From NCBI GenBank assembly GCA_034769895.1, contig CM068367.1, positions 112,948,654 through 113,012,653 of the forward strand: a stretch of 64,000 bases of DNA, read 5' to 3'. The translations under genes and the position numbers were made by a program. Positions 1 through 14,392 of this stretch are shown here, in pieces. The DNA is from Magicicada septendecula (lineage: Eukaryota > Arthropoda > Insecta > Hemiptera > Cicadidae). The notes beneath the pieces are model-generated. The model made no database searches. It was not told where the DNA came from and saw nothing but the letters and a program-made list of their open reading frames with translations. Positions within the stretch are counted from its first letter, which is position 1. Each line of letters begins with the position of its first letter.

Positions 1-480
1 TACCCTTGTTAAAACATAAAATGTTGCCAGTAAACTACCCCTTTCCCTTAACCGATCTTTACCAAAATCAATAGGTCTTGAGTACTCTACAAATCAGGGC
101 TGTATGCAGAAAATTATTTGATTCTGTTTAAATTTGCGGCTGTTATCGTTTGCCATAGAAAATACCCTTGTTAAAAAAACGTTGTAGGTAAACTACCCCT
201 TTCCCTTAACCGATCTTCACCAAAAACAATAGGTCTTGAGAACTCTACAATTCAGGGCTGTATGCGAAACATTATTTGATTCTGTTTGAATTTGCGGCTG
301 TTATCGTTTGCCAAACAAACAAAATTACCCTTGCTAAAAAAAAACCGTTGCAGGTAAACTACCCCTTTCCCTCAACCGATCTTCACCAAAAACAATAGGT
401 CGCGAGAACTCTGCAAAACCGGGCTGTATGCAAAAAATTATTTGATTCTGTTTGAATTTGCGGCAGTTATCGTTTGCCAT
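1..480 (-). repeat. about 160-bp satellite, inverted segment
   Basis: Three units of the main satellite run here in reverse orientation. The plus strand shows CCCTTTCCCTTAACCGATCT, the complement of the core found on the plus strand from about 684 onward. Each unit carries the usual landmarks in reverse: the TTTGCCATAG segment, the TGTATGCA segment and the purine-rich core. The segment starts at the window edge, so its full length is unknown. It ends where the ACAG microsatellite begins. Confidence 0.93.
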
Positions 481-483
481 AGA

Positions 484-683
484 AAAAAAATCTACAGACA
501 GACAGACACACAGACACACAGACACACAGACACACAGACAGACAGACAGACAGACACACAGACACTTTTCGGAAAACGACTTTTTTTCATGTTTTGAGTG
601 TAGTAGAATCAGAATCTGCAATAATCTCGAACACGATTTTTTTTGCCATCACCATACTTCCATTCCTTAAGGAATATGGAAGT
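484..683 (-). mobile_element. Helitron/Helentron-like 5' terminal module at array inversion point
   Basis: Read on the minus strand this is a terminal hairpin (ACTTCCAT arms around a TTCCTTAAGGAA centre, about 652-683), then about 90 bases containing TTCGAGATTATTGCAGATTC, then a (GTCT/GTGT)n microsatellite (484-566), then satellite. The same module, same order and same outer edge, occurs at 5110, 11182 and 20468 and at the 5' end of the broken Helitron (34734-34894). Hairpin plus GTCT microsatellite is characteristic of Helentron-derived non-autonomous elements (DINE-1/mini-me-like), which is the basis of the class name. Satellite orientation flips exactly across this module. Confidence 0.7.
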
Positions 684-2769
684 AAAAAGGGTAATTTTTT
701 TATGACGAACGATAACTGCCGTACATTAAAACAGAACCAAATACTCTTCTTCATACCTTTCTGCATTATGCAGAACTCAAGGTTTGTTGATTTTCTTGAA
801 GATCGGTTAAGGGAAAGGGGTAGTTTACCGGCAACGTTTTATGTTTGAACAAGGGTATTTTCTATGGCAAACGATAACAGCCACAAATTCAAACAGAATC
901 AAATGATTATTTGCATACAGCCCTAAATTGTAGAGTTCTCAAGACCTATTGTTTTTGGTGAAGATCGGTTAAGGGGAAGAGGTAGATTACCTGCAACATT
1001 TTATGTTTTATCAAGGGTATTTTCTATGTCAAACGATAACAGCCGCAAATTCAAACAGAATCAAATGATGTTTTGCATACAGCCCTGTATTGTAGAGTTC
1101 TCAATACCTGTTTGTGTTGGTGAAGATCGGTTAAGGGAAAGGGGTAGTTTACCTGCAACATTTTATGTTTTAACAAGGGTAAATTTTATATGACGAACGA
1201 TAACTGCCGTAAATTCAAACAGAATCAACTACGTTTTTTCATACCTTTTTGAACTAAAGAGAACACAAGGTCTGTTGATTTTGTTGACGGTCGGTTAAGG
1301 GAAATGGGTAGTTTATCAGCAACCTTTTATGTTTTAAAATGCGTAATTTTTTTATGACGAACGATAACTGCCGAAAATTCAAAGAGAATATAATAATTTT
1401 TTGCACACTTTCCTGAGTTTGTAGAGAACTCAAGGTCTGTTGATCTTGGTGAAGATCGGTTAAGGGAAAGGGGTAGTTTACCTGCAACATTTTATATTTT
1501 AATACGGGTATTTTCTATGGAAAACGATAAAAGCCGCAAATGTAAACAGAATCAAATAATGTTTTGCATACAGGACTGAATTGTAGACTTCACAGGACCT
1601 GTTGTTTTTGGTGAAGATCGGTTAAGGGAAAGGGGTAGTTTACCTGCAAAGTTTTATGTTTTAAAGGGTATTTTCTATGGCAAACGATAAGAGTCGCAAA
1701 TTCAAACAAAATCAAATAAGTTTTTGCATACCGCTCTGATTTGTAAAGTACTCAAGATCTTTTTTTTTTGGGTGAAGACCGGTTAACGGGAAGGGGTAGT
1801 TTACCTGCAACGTTTTTCTTATCAAGTGTAATTTTTTCCTATAAAAAACGATAACAGCCGCAAATTCAAACAGAATCAACTAGTCTTTTTCATACCTTTT
1901 TTAATTATATTGAACTCAATGTGTGTAGATATTGTTGAAGATCGGTTAAGGGAATGGGGTAGTTACCTGCAACCTTTTATGTTTTAACAAGGGTAATGTT
2001 TTCTATGACGAACGATAACTGCCGTAAATTCAAACAGAATCAAATAAGTTTTTGCATACCGCTCTGATTTGTAGAGTACTCAAGATTGGTGAATTTTAGT
2101 GAAGGGAAAGGGGTAGTTTACCAGAACTTTTATTTTATCAAGGGTAATATTTCTTCTATGGCAAACGATAACATACCTTTTTGAGTTATACCGCCCTCAA
2201 GGTGTGTAGATTTTGGTGACGATCGGTTAAGGGAAAGGGGTAGTTTACCAGAAACTTTTATTTTATCAAGGGTAATATTTCTTCTATGGCAAACGATAAC
2301 AGCCGCAAATTCAACCAGACTCAAATAATGTTTTGCATACAGCCCTGAATTGTTGAGGACTGAAGGTCTATTGATTTTGGTGAAGATCGGTTTTTGGAGA
2401 AAGGGGTAGTTTACCTGCAACGTTTTATGTTTTAACAATGGTAATTTTTTCTATGACGAACGATGACTGCCGTAAATTCAAAGAAAATCATATATTTTTT
2501 TGCATACCTTCCTAAATTGTAGAGAGCTCAAGGCCTGTTGATTTTGGTGAAGATCGCAAAGGGAAAGGGGTAGTTTACCTGAAACATGTTATGTTGTAAC
2601 AAGAGAAATGTTTTCATGACGAACGATAACTGCCGCAAATTGAAACAGAATCAAATATTTTTTTGCATGCATCCCTGCATTGTAGAGGACTGAAGGTCTA
2701 TTGATTTTGGTGAAGATCGGTTTAGAGAAACGGGTAGTTTACCTGCAACGTTTTATGTTTTAACAAGAG

Positions 2770-3236
2770 TAAAGTACTTAATTTTGATAAATAAAGTATC
2801 TTGATAAGAAGCTCATAATAATCCACTGTAGAAACGTAGATGAAATATCTATAAATGAAGAAGTTAGGTGAACGGGGTGGAGGTAATTTTCTATAAATGA
2901 AAATTATAGTTGAAGGGGGAGGGGAGAATTTTGTATGTGTACTACTTTATCGGCAACAAAGAAGTAGTTCTTTGTTAAAATTCCTTCCCGGGCTGTTTAG
3001 CCGTAGTCCAATATTTTCTGCAAAACCAGACTTTTCGGCAGTGCCATCGACTTCCATCACAGTGAAAATCGAGTGCGAAAACGTGAGGTGGTATACGTTA
3101 GTGACCACAGTACTGTGGTTAATGCTGAAGCAATAAGTAGAAAGACGTAGTTTCTATGGAAATATTTCATTTCGAATATGATTTTAAATATAAATCTTAG
3201 AACATGGAAGTCATGTATGGTTCTCCATACCGATAT
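2770..3236 (+). repeat. cassette C+B copy 1
   Basis: Non-satellite insert between units. The C leader starts AGTAAAGTACTTAATTTTG. The B part starts TTATCGGCAACAAAGAAGTA and contains GGGCTGTTTAGCCGTAGTCC, a hammerhead-like block on the minus strand, the palindrome CCACAGTACTGTGG and the closing TTCTCCATACCGATATTT, after which satellite resumes directly. The CTGANGA box is damaged here (CATCACAG on the plus strand instead of CATCATCAG). Confidence 0.85.
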
Positions 3237-4029
3237 TTTGTTTATGGCAAACCATAACAGCTGCCAGTTCAAACAGAATCAAACAATTTTTTGCATACAG
3301 CCCTGAATTGTAGAGTTCTCAGGAGTTATTGTTTTTGGTGAAGATCGGTTAAGGGAAAGGGGTAGTTTACCGGCAACGTTTTATGTTTTACAAGGTTATC
3401 TTCTATGGCAAACGACAAGAGCCGCAAATTCAAACAGAATCAAATAATTTTCTGTATACAGCCCTGATTTGTAGTGTAGTCAAGACCTGTTGTTTTGGTG
3501 AAGATCGGTTAAGGGAAAGGGGTAGTTTACCTACAACGTTTTTTATCAAGGGTAATTTTTTCTACGGCATACGATAACAGCCGCAAATTCAAACAGAATC
3601 ATATAATGTTTTGGATACAGCCTTGAATTGTAGAGTTGTCAAGATCTGTTGGTTTTGGTGAAGATCGGTTAAGGGAAGGGGGTAGTTTACTTTAAAACAT
3701 TTTATGTTTCAATATGGGTAATTTTTTCTATGACGAACGATAACTGCCGTAAATTCAAACAAAATCAACTACTTTTTTGCATACCTTTTTGAATTATACA
3801 GAGCTCAAGGTCTGTTGATTTTAATGAAGATCGGTTAAGGGAAAGGGGTAGTTTACCTGCATGTTTTATGTTTTAAGAAGGGTAATTTTTTCTATGACGA
3901 ACGATAACTGCCGCATATTCAAACAGAATCAAATAATTTTTAGCATACGTCACTGAATTGTTGAGAACTCAAGGCCTTTTGATTTTGATGAAGATCGGTT
4001 AAGGGGAAGGGGTAGTTTACCTGCAACCT

Positions 4030-4263
4030 TTTACGTTTTAACAACAGTAAAGTACTTGAAAATTCATTTAATCTTTTTCAAACAATGGTAATTGTTAAAA
4101 ATAAAATAATTTTGTTGCCAGGCAATAAAATTATAATTTTTTCATTTTAATGTAAATCGTGTATGAGAGAAAATATATCGTTCGTGGCAGGCAAGCATAT
4201 CTCAGTTATGTAATGTTTACGTTTCCATTTTATTATTATGACTACCGCAATAAAACGGCAGGG

Positions 4264-4299
<36 letters not shown>

Positions 4300-4800
4300 T
4301 CGCGTTATTTCTGGCCTCATTCATGTTTATTTTCTTACATTTGCACGCTTTTTAAATGGAAAGTGCCGAAACCCACACCAACATAACACGTGCAAGCCGA
4401 AAAATTGTCCAGCATGGATAGCGATTTGCTTCCTGTGGATCGCTGGGTAGTGTAACTGCACGTGTTTACAGAGGAACGATTCATAGACAGACTTTTCGTG
4501 TTTAGGGAATGAACCCTCTGCAAGATGCTCAGGGTTCATGAGTGACTTCGGACCGCTCCTTCTTTTCCGCATGTTTGTTCTGTGAAACGTACACTGTAGA
4601 TTCGCAGCTTTACTCTAAGAAAACGCTCAATAGGAAATGTTGAAAATTTTTGTCCACGGTGTACTCTCATACACACTAAACCTGCTCTGATGTTTTAATT
4701 ACGGACATCATAATATTAAACCTTTGGAAACTTGAGCACTACTTAATGGAGATCAATCATTAACTAATACAAGCCATTAATTTTATGCATATTTTTTATA
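4030..4800 (+). repeat. cassette A copy 1 with short (CA)n
   Basis: Starts after a satellite unit at ACAGTAAAGTACTTGAAAAT and runs through CATTTTATTATTATGACTAC, a (CA)n tract (4265-4298), TTCGCGTTATTTCTGGCCTC, and about 480 bases of conserved unique-looking sequence into cassette B. Recurs at 9960, 15490 and 17930. No coding frame is preserved between copies, so I treat it as repeat, not gene. Confidence 0.9.
4265..4298. repeat. (CA)n microsatellite, about 34 bp
   Basis: Pure CA dinucleotide run at the fixed position inside cassette A; the shortest of the four paralogous tracts. Confidence 0.97.
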
Positions 4801-5109
4801 TATATATGTGTACAACGTTATCGGCAACAAAGAATTAGTTTTTGTTAAAATTCCTTCCCGGGATATTTGACCGTAGTCTAATGTTTTCTGCAAAACCAGA
4901 CTTTTCGGCAGTGGCATCGACTGCCATCATCAGTGAAAATCGAGGGCGAAAACGTGAGGTGGTATACGTTAGTGACCACAGTACTGTGGTTAATGCTGAA
5001 GCAATAAGTAGAAAGACGTAGTTTCTATGGAAATATTTCATTTCGAATATGATTTTAAATATAAATCTTAGAACATGGAAGTCATGTATGGTTCTCCATA
5101 CCGATATTT
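4801..5109 (+). repeat. cassette B copy 2, intact hammerhead-like core
   Basis: Follows cassette A directly. On the minus strand 4933-4902 reads CTGATGA, a GGCAG/CTGCC stem, then GAAA, which matches the invariant core of hammerhead ribozymes (CUGANGA...GAAA). The segment ends at TTCTCCATACCGATATTT and is followed by the hairpin/GTCT module. Confidence 0.85.
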
Positions 5110-5255
5110 ACTTCCATGTTCCTTAAGGAAATGGAAGTATGGTGATGACAAAAAAATCGTGTTCGAGATTATTGCAGATTCTGATTGTACTGCACTCAAA
5201 ACATGAAAAAAAGTCATTTTTCGAAAAGTGTCTGTCTGTCTGTCTGTCTATCATA
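5110..5255 (+). mobile_element. Helitron-like 5' terminal module, copy 2
   Basis: Hairpin ACTTCCATGTTCC / GGAAATGGAAGT around TTAA (5110-5138), about 90 bases matching the minus strand of 34773-34865, then (GTCT)n at 5230-5249. Satellite resumes immediately with TTTCTATTGCAAAGGATAAC. Confidence 0.7.
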
Positions 5256-6889
5256 GAATTTTTTTCTATTGCAAAGGATAACAGCCGCAAATTCAAACAG
5301 AATCAAATAATTTTTTGCATACAGCCCTGATTTGTAGAGTACTCACGATCTATTGTTTTTGGTGAAGATCGGTTAAGGGAAAGGGGTAGTGTACCTGCAA
5401 CATTTTATATTTTAACAAGGGTATTTCCTATGGCAAACGATAAAAGCCGCAAATGTGAACAGAATCAAATAATGTTTTGCATACAGCGCTGAATTGTAGA
5501 GTTCTCGTGACCTGTTGTTTTTGGTGAACATCGGTTGTAGGAAAGGGGTAGTTTACCTGCAGCGTTTTATGTTTTAAAAGGGTATTTTATGTGGCAAACG
5601 ATAAGAGTAGCAAAGTAAAAAGAAATCAAATAATTCTTTGCATACAGCCCAGATTTGTAGAGTACTCAATACCTATTGATTTTGGTGAAGGGAAAGGGGT
5701 AGTTTACCTGCAAAGGGGTTTTTTTTAATCAAGGGTAATTTTTTTTATGGCAAATGATAAAAGCCGCAAATTCAAACAGAATCAACTACTCTTTTGCATA
5801 CAGTCTTAAATTTTAGATGTCTCAGGACCTATTGTTTTTGGTGAAGATCGGTTAAGGGAAAGGGATAGTTTACCTGCAACGTTGTATGTTTTAAAAGGGT
5901 ATTTTTAATGACAAACTATAAAAGTCGCAAATTCAAACAAAATCAAATATGTTTTTGCATACCGCTCTGATTTGTAGAGTACTCAAGATCTGTTGTTTTT
6001 GGTGAAGATCGGTTAACGGGAAGGGGTTGTTTACCTGCAACGTTTTTCTTATCAAGGGTAATTTTTTCCTATGCCAAACGATAACAGCCGCAAATTCAAA
6101 CAGAATCAACTAGTCTTTTTCATACCTTTTTTAATTATACCGAACTCAAGGTGTGTAGATTTTGTTGAAGATCGGTTAAGGGAATGGGGTAGTTACCTCC
6201 AACCTTTTATGTTTTAACAAGGGTAATGTTTTCTATGACGAACGATAACTGCCGTAAATTAAAACAGAATCAACTACGCTTTTGCATACCTTTTTGAGTT
6301 ATACCGATCTCAAGGTGTGTAGATTTTGGTGAAGATCTGTTGAGGGAAAGGGGTAGTTTACCAGCAACGTTTTTTTAATCAAGGGTAATATTTCTTCTAT
6401 GGCAAACGATAACAACCGCAAATTCAACCAGAATCAAAACATGTTTTGCATACAGACCTGAATTGTAGAGGACTGAATATGTATTGATTTTGGTGAAGAT
6501 CGATTTAGAGAAAGGGGTAGTTTACCAGCAACGTTTTATGTTTTAACTAGGGTAATTTTTTCTATGACGAACGATGACTGCCGTAAATTCAAAGAAAATG
6601 AAATATTTTTTTGCATACCTTCCTAAATTGTAGGGAGCTCAAGGCCTGTTGATTTTGGTGAAGATCGGTAAAGGGAAAGGGGTAGTTTACCTGAAACATG
6701 TTATGTTGTAAAAAGAGAAATGTTTTCATGACCAACGATAACTGCCGCAAATTGAAACAGAATCAAATATTTTTTTGCTGCATCCCTGCATTGTAGAGGA
6801 CTGAAGGTCTTTTGATTTTGGTGAAGATCGGTTTAGAGAAACGGGTAGTTTACCTGCAACGTTTTATGTTTTAACAAGAGTAAAGTACT

Positions 6890-7345
6890 TAATTTTGATA
6901 AATAAAGTATCTTGATAAGAAGCTCATAATAATCCACTGTAGAAAGGTAGATGAAATATCTCTAACTGAAGAGGTTAGGTGAACGGGGTGGGGGTAATTT
7001 TCTATAAATGAAAATTATAGTTGAAGGGGAAGGGGAGAATTTTGTATGTGTGTTATGTTATCGGCAACAGAGAAGTAATTCCTTGTTAAAATTCGTTCCC
7101 GGGCTGTTTAGCCATAGTCCAATATTTTCTGCAAAACCAGTCTTTTCGGCAGTGCCATCGACTTCCATCTCATTGAAAATCGAGTGCGAAAACGTGAGGT
7201 GGTATACGTTAGTGACCACAGTACTGTGGTTTAAGGCTGAAGCAATAAGTAGAAAGAATTGGTTTCTATGGAAATATTTCATTTCGAATATGATTTTAAA
7301 TATAAATCTTAGAACATGGAAGTCCTGTATGGTTCTCCATACCGA
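6890..7345 (+). repeat. cassette C+B copy 3
   Basis: Same order as copy 1: AGTAAAGTACTTAATTTTG leader, then TTATCGGCAACAGAGAAGTA through CCACAGTACTGTGG to TTCTCCATACCGATACG. The CTGANGA box is mutated (plus strand CATCTCATTG). Satellite follows directly with no terminal module. Confidence 0.85.
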
Positions 7346-9959
7346 TACGTTTTCTATGGCAAACGATAACAGCTGCCAGTTCAAACAGAATCAAATAATT
7401 TTCTGCATGCAGCCATGAATTGTACAGTTCTCAGGAGTTATTGTTTTTGGTGAAGATCTGTTAAGGGAAAGGGGTAGTTTACCAGCAACTTTTTTTAATC
7501 AAGGGTAATATTTCTTCTATGGCAAACGATAACAGCCGCAAATTCAACCAGAATCAAAACATGTTTTGCATACTGACCTGAATTGTAGAGGAATGAAGGT
7601 GTATTGATTTTGGTGAATATCGATTTATAGAAAGGGGTAGTTTACCTGCAACGTTTTATGTTTTAACTAGGGTAATTTTTTCTATGACGAACGATGACTG
7701 CCGTAAATTCAAAGAAAATGAAACATTTTTTTGCATACCTTCCTAAATTGTAGAGAGCTCAAGGCCTGTTGATTTTGGTGAAGATCGGTAAAGGGAAAGG
7801 TGTAGTTTACCAGAAACATGTTATGTTGTAACAAGAGAAATATTTTCATGACCAACGATAACTGCCGCAAATCGAAACAGAATCAAATATTTTTTTGCTG
7901 CATCCCTGCATTGTAGAGGACTGAAGGTCTATTGATTTTGGTGAAGATCGGTTTAGAGAAACGGGTAGTTTACCTGAAGATCGGGTAACGGGAAGGGATA
8001 GTTAACGGCAACGTTTTTCTTATCAAGTGTAATTTTTCCTATGCCAAACGATAACAGCCGCAAGTTCAAACAGAATCAACTAGTCTTTTTCATACCTTTT
8101 TTAATTATACCGAACTCAAGGTGTGTAGATTTTGTTGAAGATCGGTTAAGGGAATGGGGTAGTTTACCTGCAACCTTTTATGTTTTAACAAGGGTAATGT
8201 TTTCTATGACGAACGATAACTGCCGTAAATTCAAACAGAATCAACTACGCTTTTGCATACCTTTTTGAGTTATACCGATCGCAAGGTGTGTAGATTTTGG
8301 TGAAGATCGGTTAAGGGAAAGGGGTAGTTTACCAGCAACGTTTTTTTAATCAAGGGTAATATTTCTTCTATGGCAAACGATAACAGCCGCAAATTCAACC
8401 AGACTCAAATAATGTTTTGCATACAGCCCTAATGTGTTGAGGACTGAAGGTCTGTTGATTTTGGTGATGATCGGTTTAGACAAAGGGGTAGTTTACCTGC
8501 AACGTTTTATGTTTTAACAAGGGCAATTTTTCCTATGACGAACGATGACTGCCGTAAATTCAAAGAAAATCAAATATTTTTTTGCATACCTTCCTATTTT
8601 GTAGAGAGCTCAAGGTCTGTTGATTTTGGTGAAGATCGGTAAAGGGGAAGGGGTAGTTTACCTGAAACATGTTGTATACCATGTACATACCGATATTTTT
8701 TCTATGGCAAACGATAACAGCTGCCAGTTCAAACAGAATCAAACAATTTTCTGCATACAGCCCTGAATTGTAGAGTTCTCAGGAGTTATTGTTTTTGGTG
8801 AAGATCGGTTAAGGGAAAGGGGTAGTTTACCTGCAACGTTTTATGTTTTAAAAGGGTATCTTCTATGGCAAACGATAAGAGCCGCAAATTCAAACAGAAT
8901 CAAATAATTTTTTGCATACAGCCCTATTTGTAGAGTTTTAAAGATCTATTGTTTTTGGTGAAGATCGGTTAAGGGAAAGGGGTAGTTTACCTGCAACATT
9001 TTATATTTTAATCAAGGGTAATTTGTGTCTACGGCAAACAATTATAACAGCCGCAAATTTAAACACAATCAACTAATATTTCGCATACAGCCATGAATTG
9101 TAGAGTTCTCAAGACCTTTTGATTTTGATAAAGATCGGTTTACCTGCAACGTTTTATGTTTTAACAAGGGTATTTTCTATGGCAAACGATAACAGCCGCA
9201 AATTCAAACATAATCAAATAATTTTTTGCATACTGCCCTAAATTATAGAGTTCTCAAGACCTATTGGTTTTGGTGAAGATCGGTTAAGGGAAAGGGGTAG
9301 TTTACCTGCAACGTGTTGTGTTTTAAAAGGGTATTTTCTATGGCAAACGATAAGGGTCGCAAATTCAAACAAAATCAAATAAGTTTTTGCATACCGCTCT
9401 GATTTGTAGAGTACTCAAGATCTGTTGTTTTTGTGAAGATCGGTTAACGGGAAGGGATAGTTAACGGCAACGTTTTTCTTATCAAGTGTAATTTTTCCTA
9501 TGCCAAACGATAACAGCCGCAAATTCAAACAGAATCAACTATTCTTTTTCATACCTTTTTTAATTATACCGAACTCAAGGTGTGTAGATTTTGTTGAAGA
9601 TCGGTTAAGGGAATGGGGTAGTTTACCTGCAACGTTTTATGTTTTAAAAGGTTATCTTCTATGGCAAACGATAAGAGCCGCAAATTCAAACAGAATCAAA
9701 TAATTTTTTGCATACAGCCCTATTTGTAGAGTTTTAAAGATCTATTGTTTTTGGTGAAGATCGGTTAAGGGAAAGGGGTAGTTTACCTGCAATGTTTTAT
9801 GTTTTAACAAAGGGTAATTGTTTTTATGGCGAACGATAACTGCCGCATATTCAAACAGAATCAAACAATTTTTTGCACACGTCACTGAATTGTAGAGAGC
9901 TCAAGGCCTTTTGATTTTGGTGAAGACCGGTTAAGGGGAAGGGGTAGTTTACCTGCAAC

Positions 9960-10885
<926 letters not shown>

Positions 10886-11181
10886 ATATGTGTACAACGT
10901 TATCGGCAACAAAGAAGTAGTTTTTGTTAAAATTCCTTCCCGGGATATTAGGCCGTAGTCCAATGTTTTCTACAAAACCAGACGTTTCGGCAATGCCATC
11001 GACTTCCATCATCAATGAAAATCGAATGCGATAACGTACGTTAGTGACCACAGTACTGTGGTTAAGGCTGAATCAGTAAGTAGAAAGACGTAGTTTCTAT
11101 GGAAATATTTCATTTCGAAAATGATTTTAAATATAAATCTTTGAACATGGAAGTCATGTATTGTTCTCCATACCGATATTT
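10886..11181 (+). repeat. cassette B copy 4
   Basis: Runs from TTATCGGCAACAAAGAAGTA to TCTCCATACCGATATTT. The minus strand has TTGATGA...GCCGAAACGTC, so the first core base is changed (C to T). Part of the sequence between the core and the CCACAGTACTGTGG palindrome is deleted relative to copy 2. Confidence 0.85.
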
Positions 11182-11339
11182 ACTTCCATGTTCCTTAAGG
11201 AAATGGAAGTATGGTGATGGCAAAAAAAATCGTGTTCGAGATTATTGCAGATTCTGATTGTACTACACTCAAAACATGAAAAAAAGTCATTTTTCGAGAA
11301 GTGTCTGTGTGTGTGTCTGTCTGTCTCTCTGTCTTAGAT
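11182..11339 (+). mobile_element. Helitron-like 5' terminal module, copy 3
   Basis: Hairpin ACTTCCATGTTCC / GGAAATGGAAGT, the conserved spacer, then a GTCT/GTGT microsatellite (about 11302-11334) joined to satellite at AGATTTTTTTTCTATGGC. Confidence 0.7.
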
Positions 11340-13914
11340 TTTTTTTCTATGGCAAACGATAACAGCCGTAAATTCAAACAGAATCAAATAATTGTTTGCA
11401 TACAGTCCTGATTTGTAGAGTACTCAAGACCTGTTGTTTTTGGTGACGATCGGTTAAGGGAAAGGGGTAGTTTACCTGCAACATTTTATATTTTAATAAA
11501 GGGTAATTTGTGTCTATGGCAAACAATAATAACAGCCGCAAATTCAAACACAATCAACTAATATTTCGCATACTGCCATGAACTGCAGATTTCTCAAGAC
11601 GTTTTGATTTTGATAAAGATCGGTTAAGGGAAAGGGGTAGTTTACCTGCCACGTTTTATGTTTTAAAAGGGTATTGTCTATGGTAAACGATAAGAGCCAC
11701 AAATTCAAACAGAATCAAATAAGTTTTGCATACAGCCCTGATTTGTAGAGTACTCAAGACCTTTTGTTTTTGGTGAAGATCGGTTAAGGGAAAGGGGTAG
11801 TTTACCTGCCACGTTTTTTGTTTTAACAATGGTATTTTCTATGGCAAATGATAACAGCCGCAAATTCAAACATAATCAAATAATATTTTGTTTACAGCCC
11901 TGTATTGTAGAGTTCTCAAGACCTGTTGGTTTTTGGTGAAGATCGGTTAAGGGAATAGTGCAGCTTATCTGCAACATTTTATGTTTTAACAAGGGTAATT
12001 TTTTTATGACGAACGATAACTGGCGTACATTAAAACAGAACCAAATACTCTTCTGCATACCTTTCTGCATTATGCAGAACTCAAGGTTTGTTGATTTTCT
12101 TGAAGATCGGTTAAGGGAAAGGGGTAGTTTACCGGCAACGTTTTATGTTTGAACAAGGGTATTTTCTATGGCAAACGATAACAGCCACAAATTCAAACAG
12201 AATCAAATGATTATTTGCATACAGCCCTAAATTGTAGAGTTCTCAAGACCTATTGTTTTTGGTGAAGATCGGTTAAGGGGAAGGGGTAGTTTACCTGCAA
12301 CATTTTATGTTTTATCAAGGGTATTTTCTATGTCAAACGATAACAGCCGCAAATTCAAACAGAATCAAATGATGTTTTGCATACAGCCCTGTATTGTAGA
12401 GTTCTCAATACCTGTTTGTGTTGGTGAAGATCGGTTAAGGGAAAGGGGTTGTTTACCTGCAACATTTTATGTTTTAACAACGGTAAATTTTATATGACGA
12501 ACGATAACTGCCGTAAATTCAAACAGAATCAACTACGTTTTTTCATACCTTTTTGAACTAAAGAGAACACAAGGTCTGTTTTGTTTTTGTTGACGGTCGC
12601 TTAAGGGAAATGGGTAGTGTATCAGCAACCTTTTATGTTTTAAAATGCGTAATTTTTTTATGACGAACGATAACTGCCGAAAATTCAAAGAGAATATAAT
12701 AATTTTTTGCACACTTTCCTGAGTTTGTAGAGAACTCAAGGTCTGTTGATCTCGGTGAAGATCGGTTAAGGGAAAGAGGTAGTTTACCTGCAACATTTTA
12801 TATTTTAATAAGGGTATTTTCTATGGCAAACGATAAAAGCCGCAAATGTAAACAGAATCAAATAATGTTTTGCATACAGGACTGAATTGTAGACTTCACA
12901 GGACCTGTTGTTTTTGGTGAAGATCGGTTAAGGGAAAGGGGTAGTTTACCTGTAACGTTTTATGTTTTAACAAGGGTATTTCCTATGGCAAACGATAACA
13001 GCCGCAAATTCAAACAGAATCAACTAGTCTTTTTCATACCTTTTTTAATTATATTGAACTCAATGTGTGTAGATATTGTTGAAGATCGGTTAAGGGAATG
13101 GGGTAGTTTACCTGCAACCTTTTATGTTTTAACAAGGGTAATGTTTTCTATGACGAACGATAACTGCCGTAAATTCAAACAGAATCAAATAAGTTTTTGC
13201 ATACCGCTCTGATTTGTAGAGTACTCAAGATTGGTGAATTTTGGTGAAGGGAAAGGGGTAGTTTACCAGAACTTTTATTTTATCAAGGGTAATATTTCTT
13301 CTATGGCAAACGATAACATACCTTTTTGAGTTATACCGCCCTCAAGGTGTGTAGATTTTGGTGACGATCGGTTAAGGGAAAGGGTTAGTTTACCAGAAAC
13401 TTTTATTTTATCAAGGGTAATATTTCTTCTATGGCAAACGATAACAGCCGCAAATTCAACCAGACTCAAATAATGTTTTGCATACAGCCCTGAATTTTTG
13501 AGGACTGAAGGTCTATTGATTTTGGTGAAGATCGGTTTTTGGAGAAAGGGGTAGTTTACCTGCAACGTTTTATGTTTTAACAATGGTAATTTTTTCTATG
13601 ACGAACGATGACTGCCGTAAATTCAAAGAAAATCATATATTTTTTTGCATACCTTCCTAAATTGTAGAGAGCTCAAGGCCTGTTGATTTTGGTGAATATC
13701 GCAAAGGGAAAGGGGTAGTTTACCTGAAACATGTTATGTTGTAACAAGAGAAATGTTTTCATGACGAACGATAACTGCCGCAAATTGAAACAGAATCAAA
13801 TATTTTTTTGCATGCATCCCTGCATTGTAGAGGACTGAAGGTCTATTGATTTTGGTGAAGATCGGTTTAGAGAAACGGGTAGTTTACCTGCAACGTTTTA
13901 TGTTTTAACAAGAG

Positions 13915-14392
13915 TAAAGTACTTAATTTTGATAAATAAAGTATCTTGATAAGAAGCTCATAATAATCCACTGTAGAAACGTAGATGAAATATCTATAAA
14001 TGAAGAAGTTAGGTGAACGGGGTGGAGGTAATTTTCTATAAATGAAAATTATAGTTGAAGGGGGAGGGGAGAATTTTGTATGTGTACTACTTTATCGGCA
14101 ACAAAGAAGTAGTTCTTTGTTAAAATTCCTTCCCGGGCTGTTTAGCCGTAGTCCAATATTTTCTGCAAAACCAGACTTTTCGGCAGTGCCATCGACTTCC
14201 ATCTCAGTGAAAATCGAGTGCGAAAACGTGAGGTGGTATACGTTAGTGACCACAGTACTGTGGTTAATGCTGAAGCAATAAGTAGAAAGACGTAGTTTCT
14301 ATGGAAATATTTCATTTCGAATATGATTTTAAATATAAATCTTAGAACATGGAAGTCATGTATGGTTCTCCATACCGATATTTTGTTTATGG
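13915..14392 (+). repeat. cassette C+B copy 5
   Basis: Near-identical to copy 1 (2770-3236) as part of the long duplication 687-3855 / 11991-15004. The hammerhead-like box is changed (plus strand CATCTCAGTG). Confidence 0.88.

Noticed and set aside
1..700. Telomeric or subtelomeric repeat
   Set aside because: No TTAGG-type arrays; the TTAAGGG word in the satellite core is part of a longer fixed sequence and not tandem.
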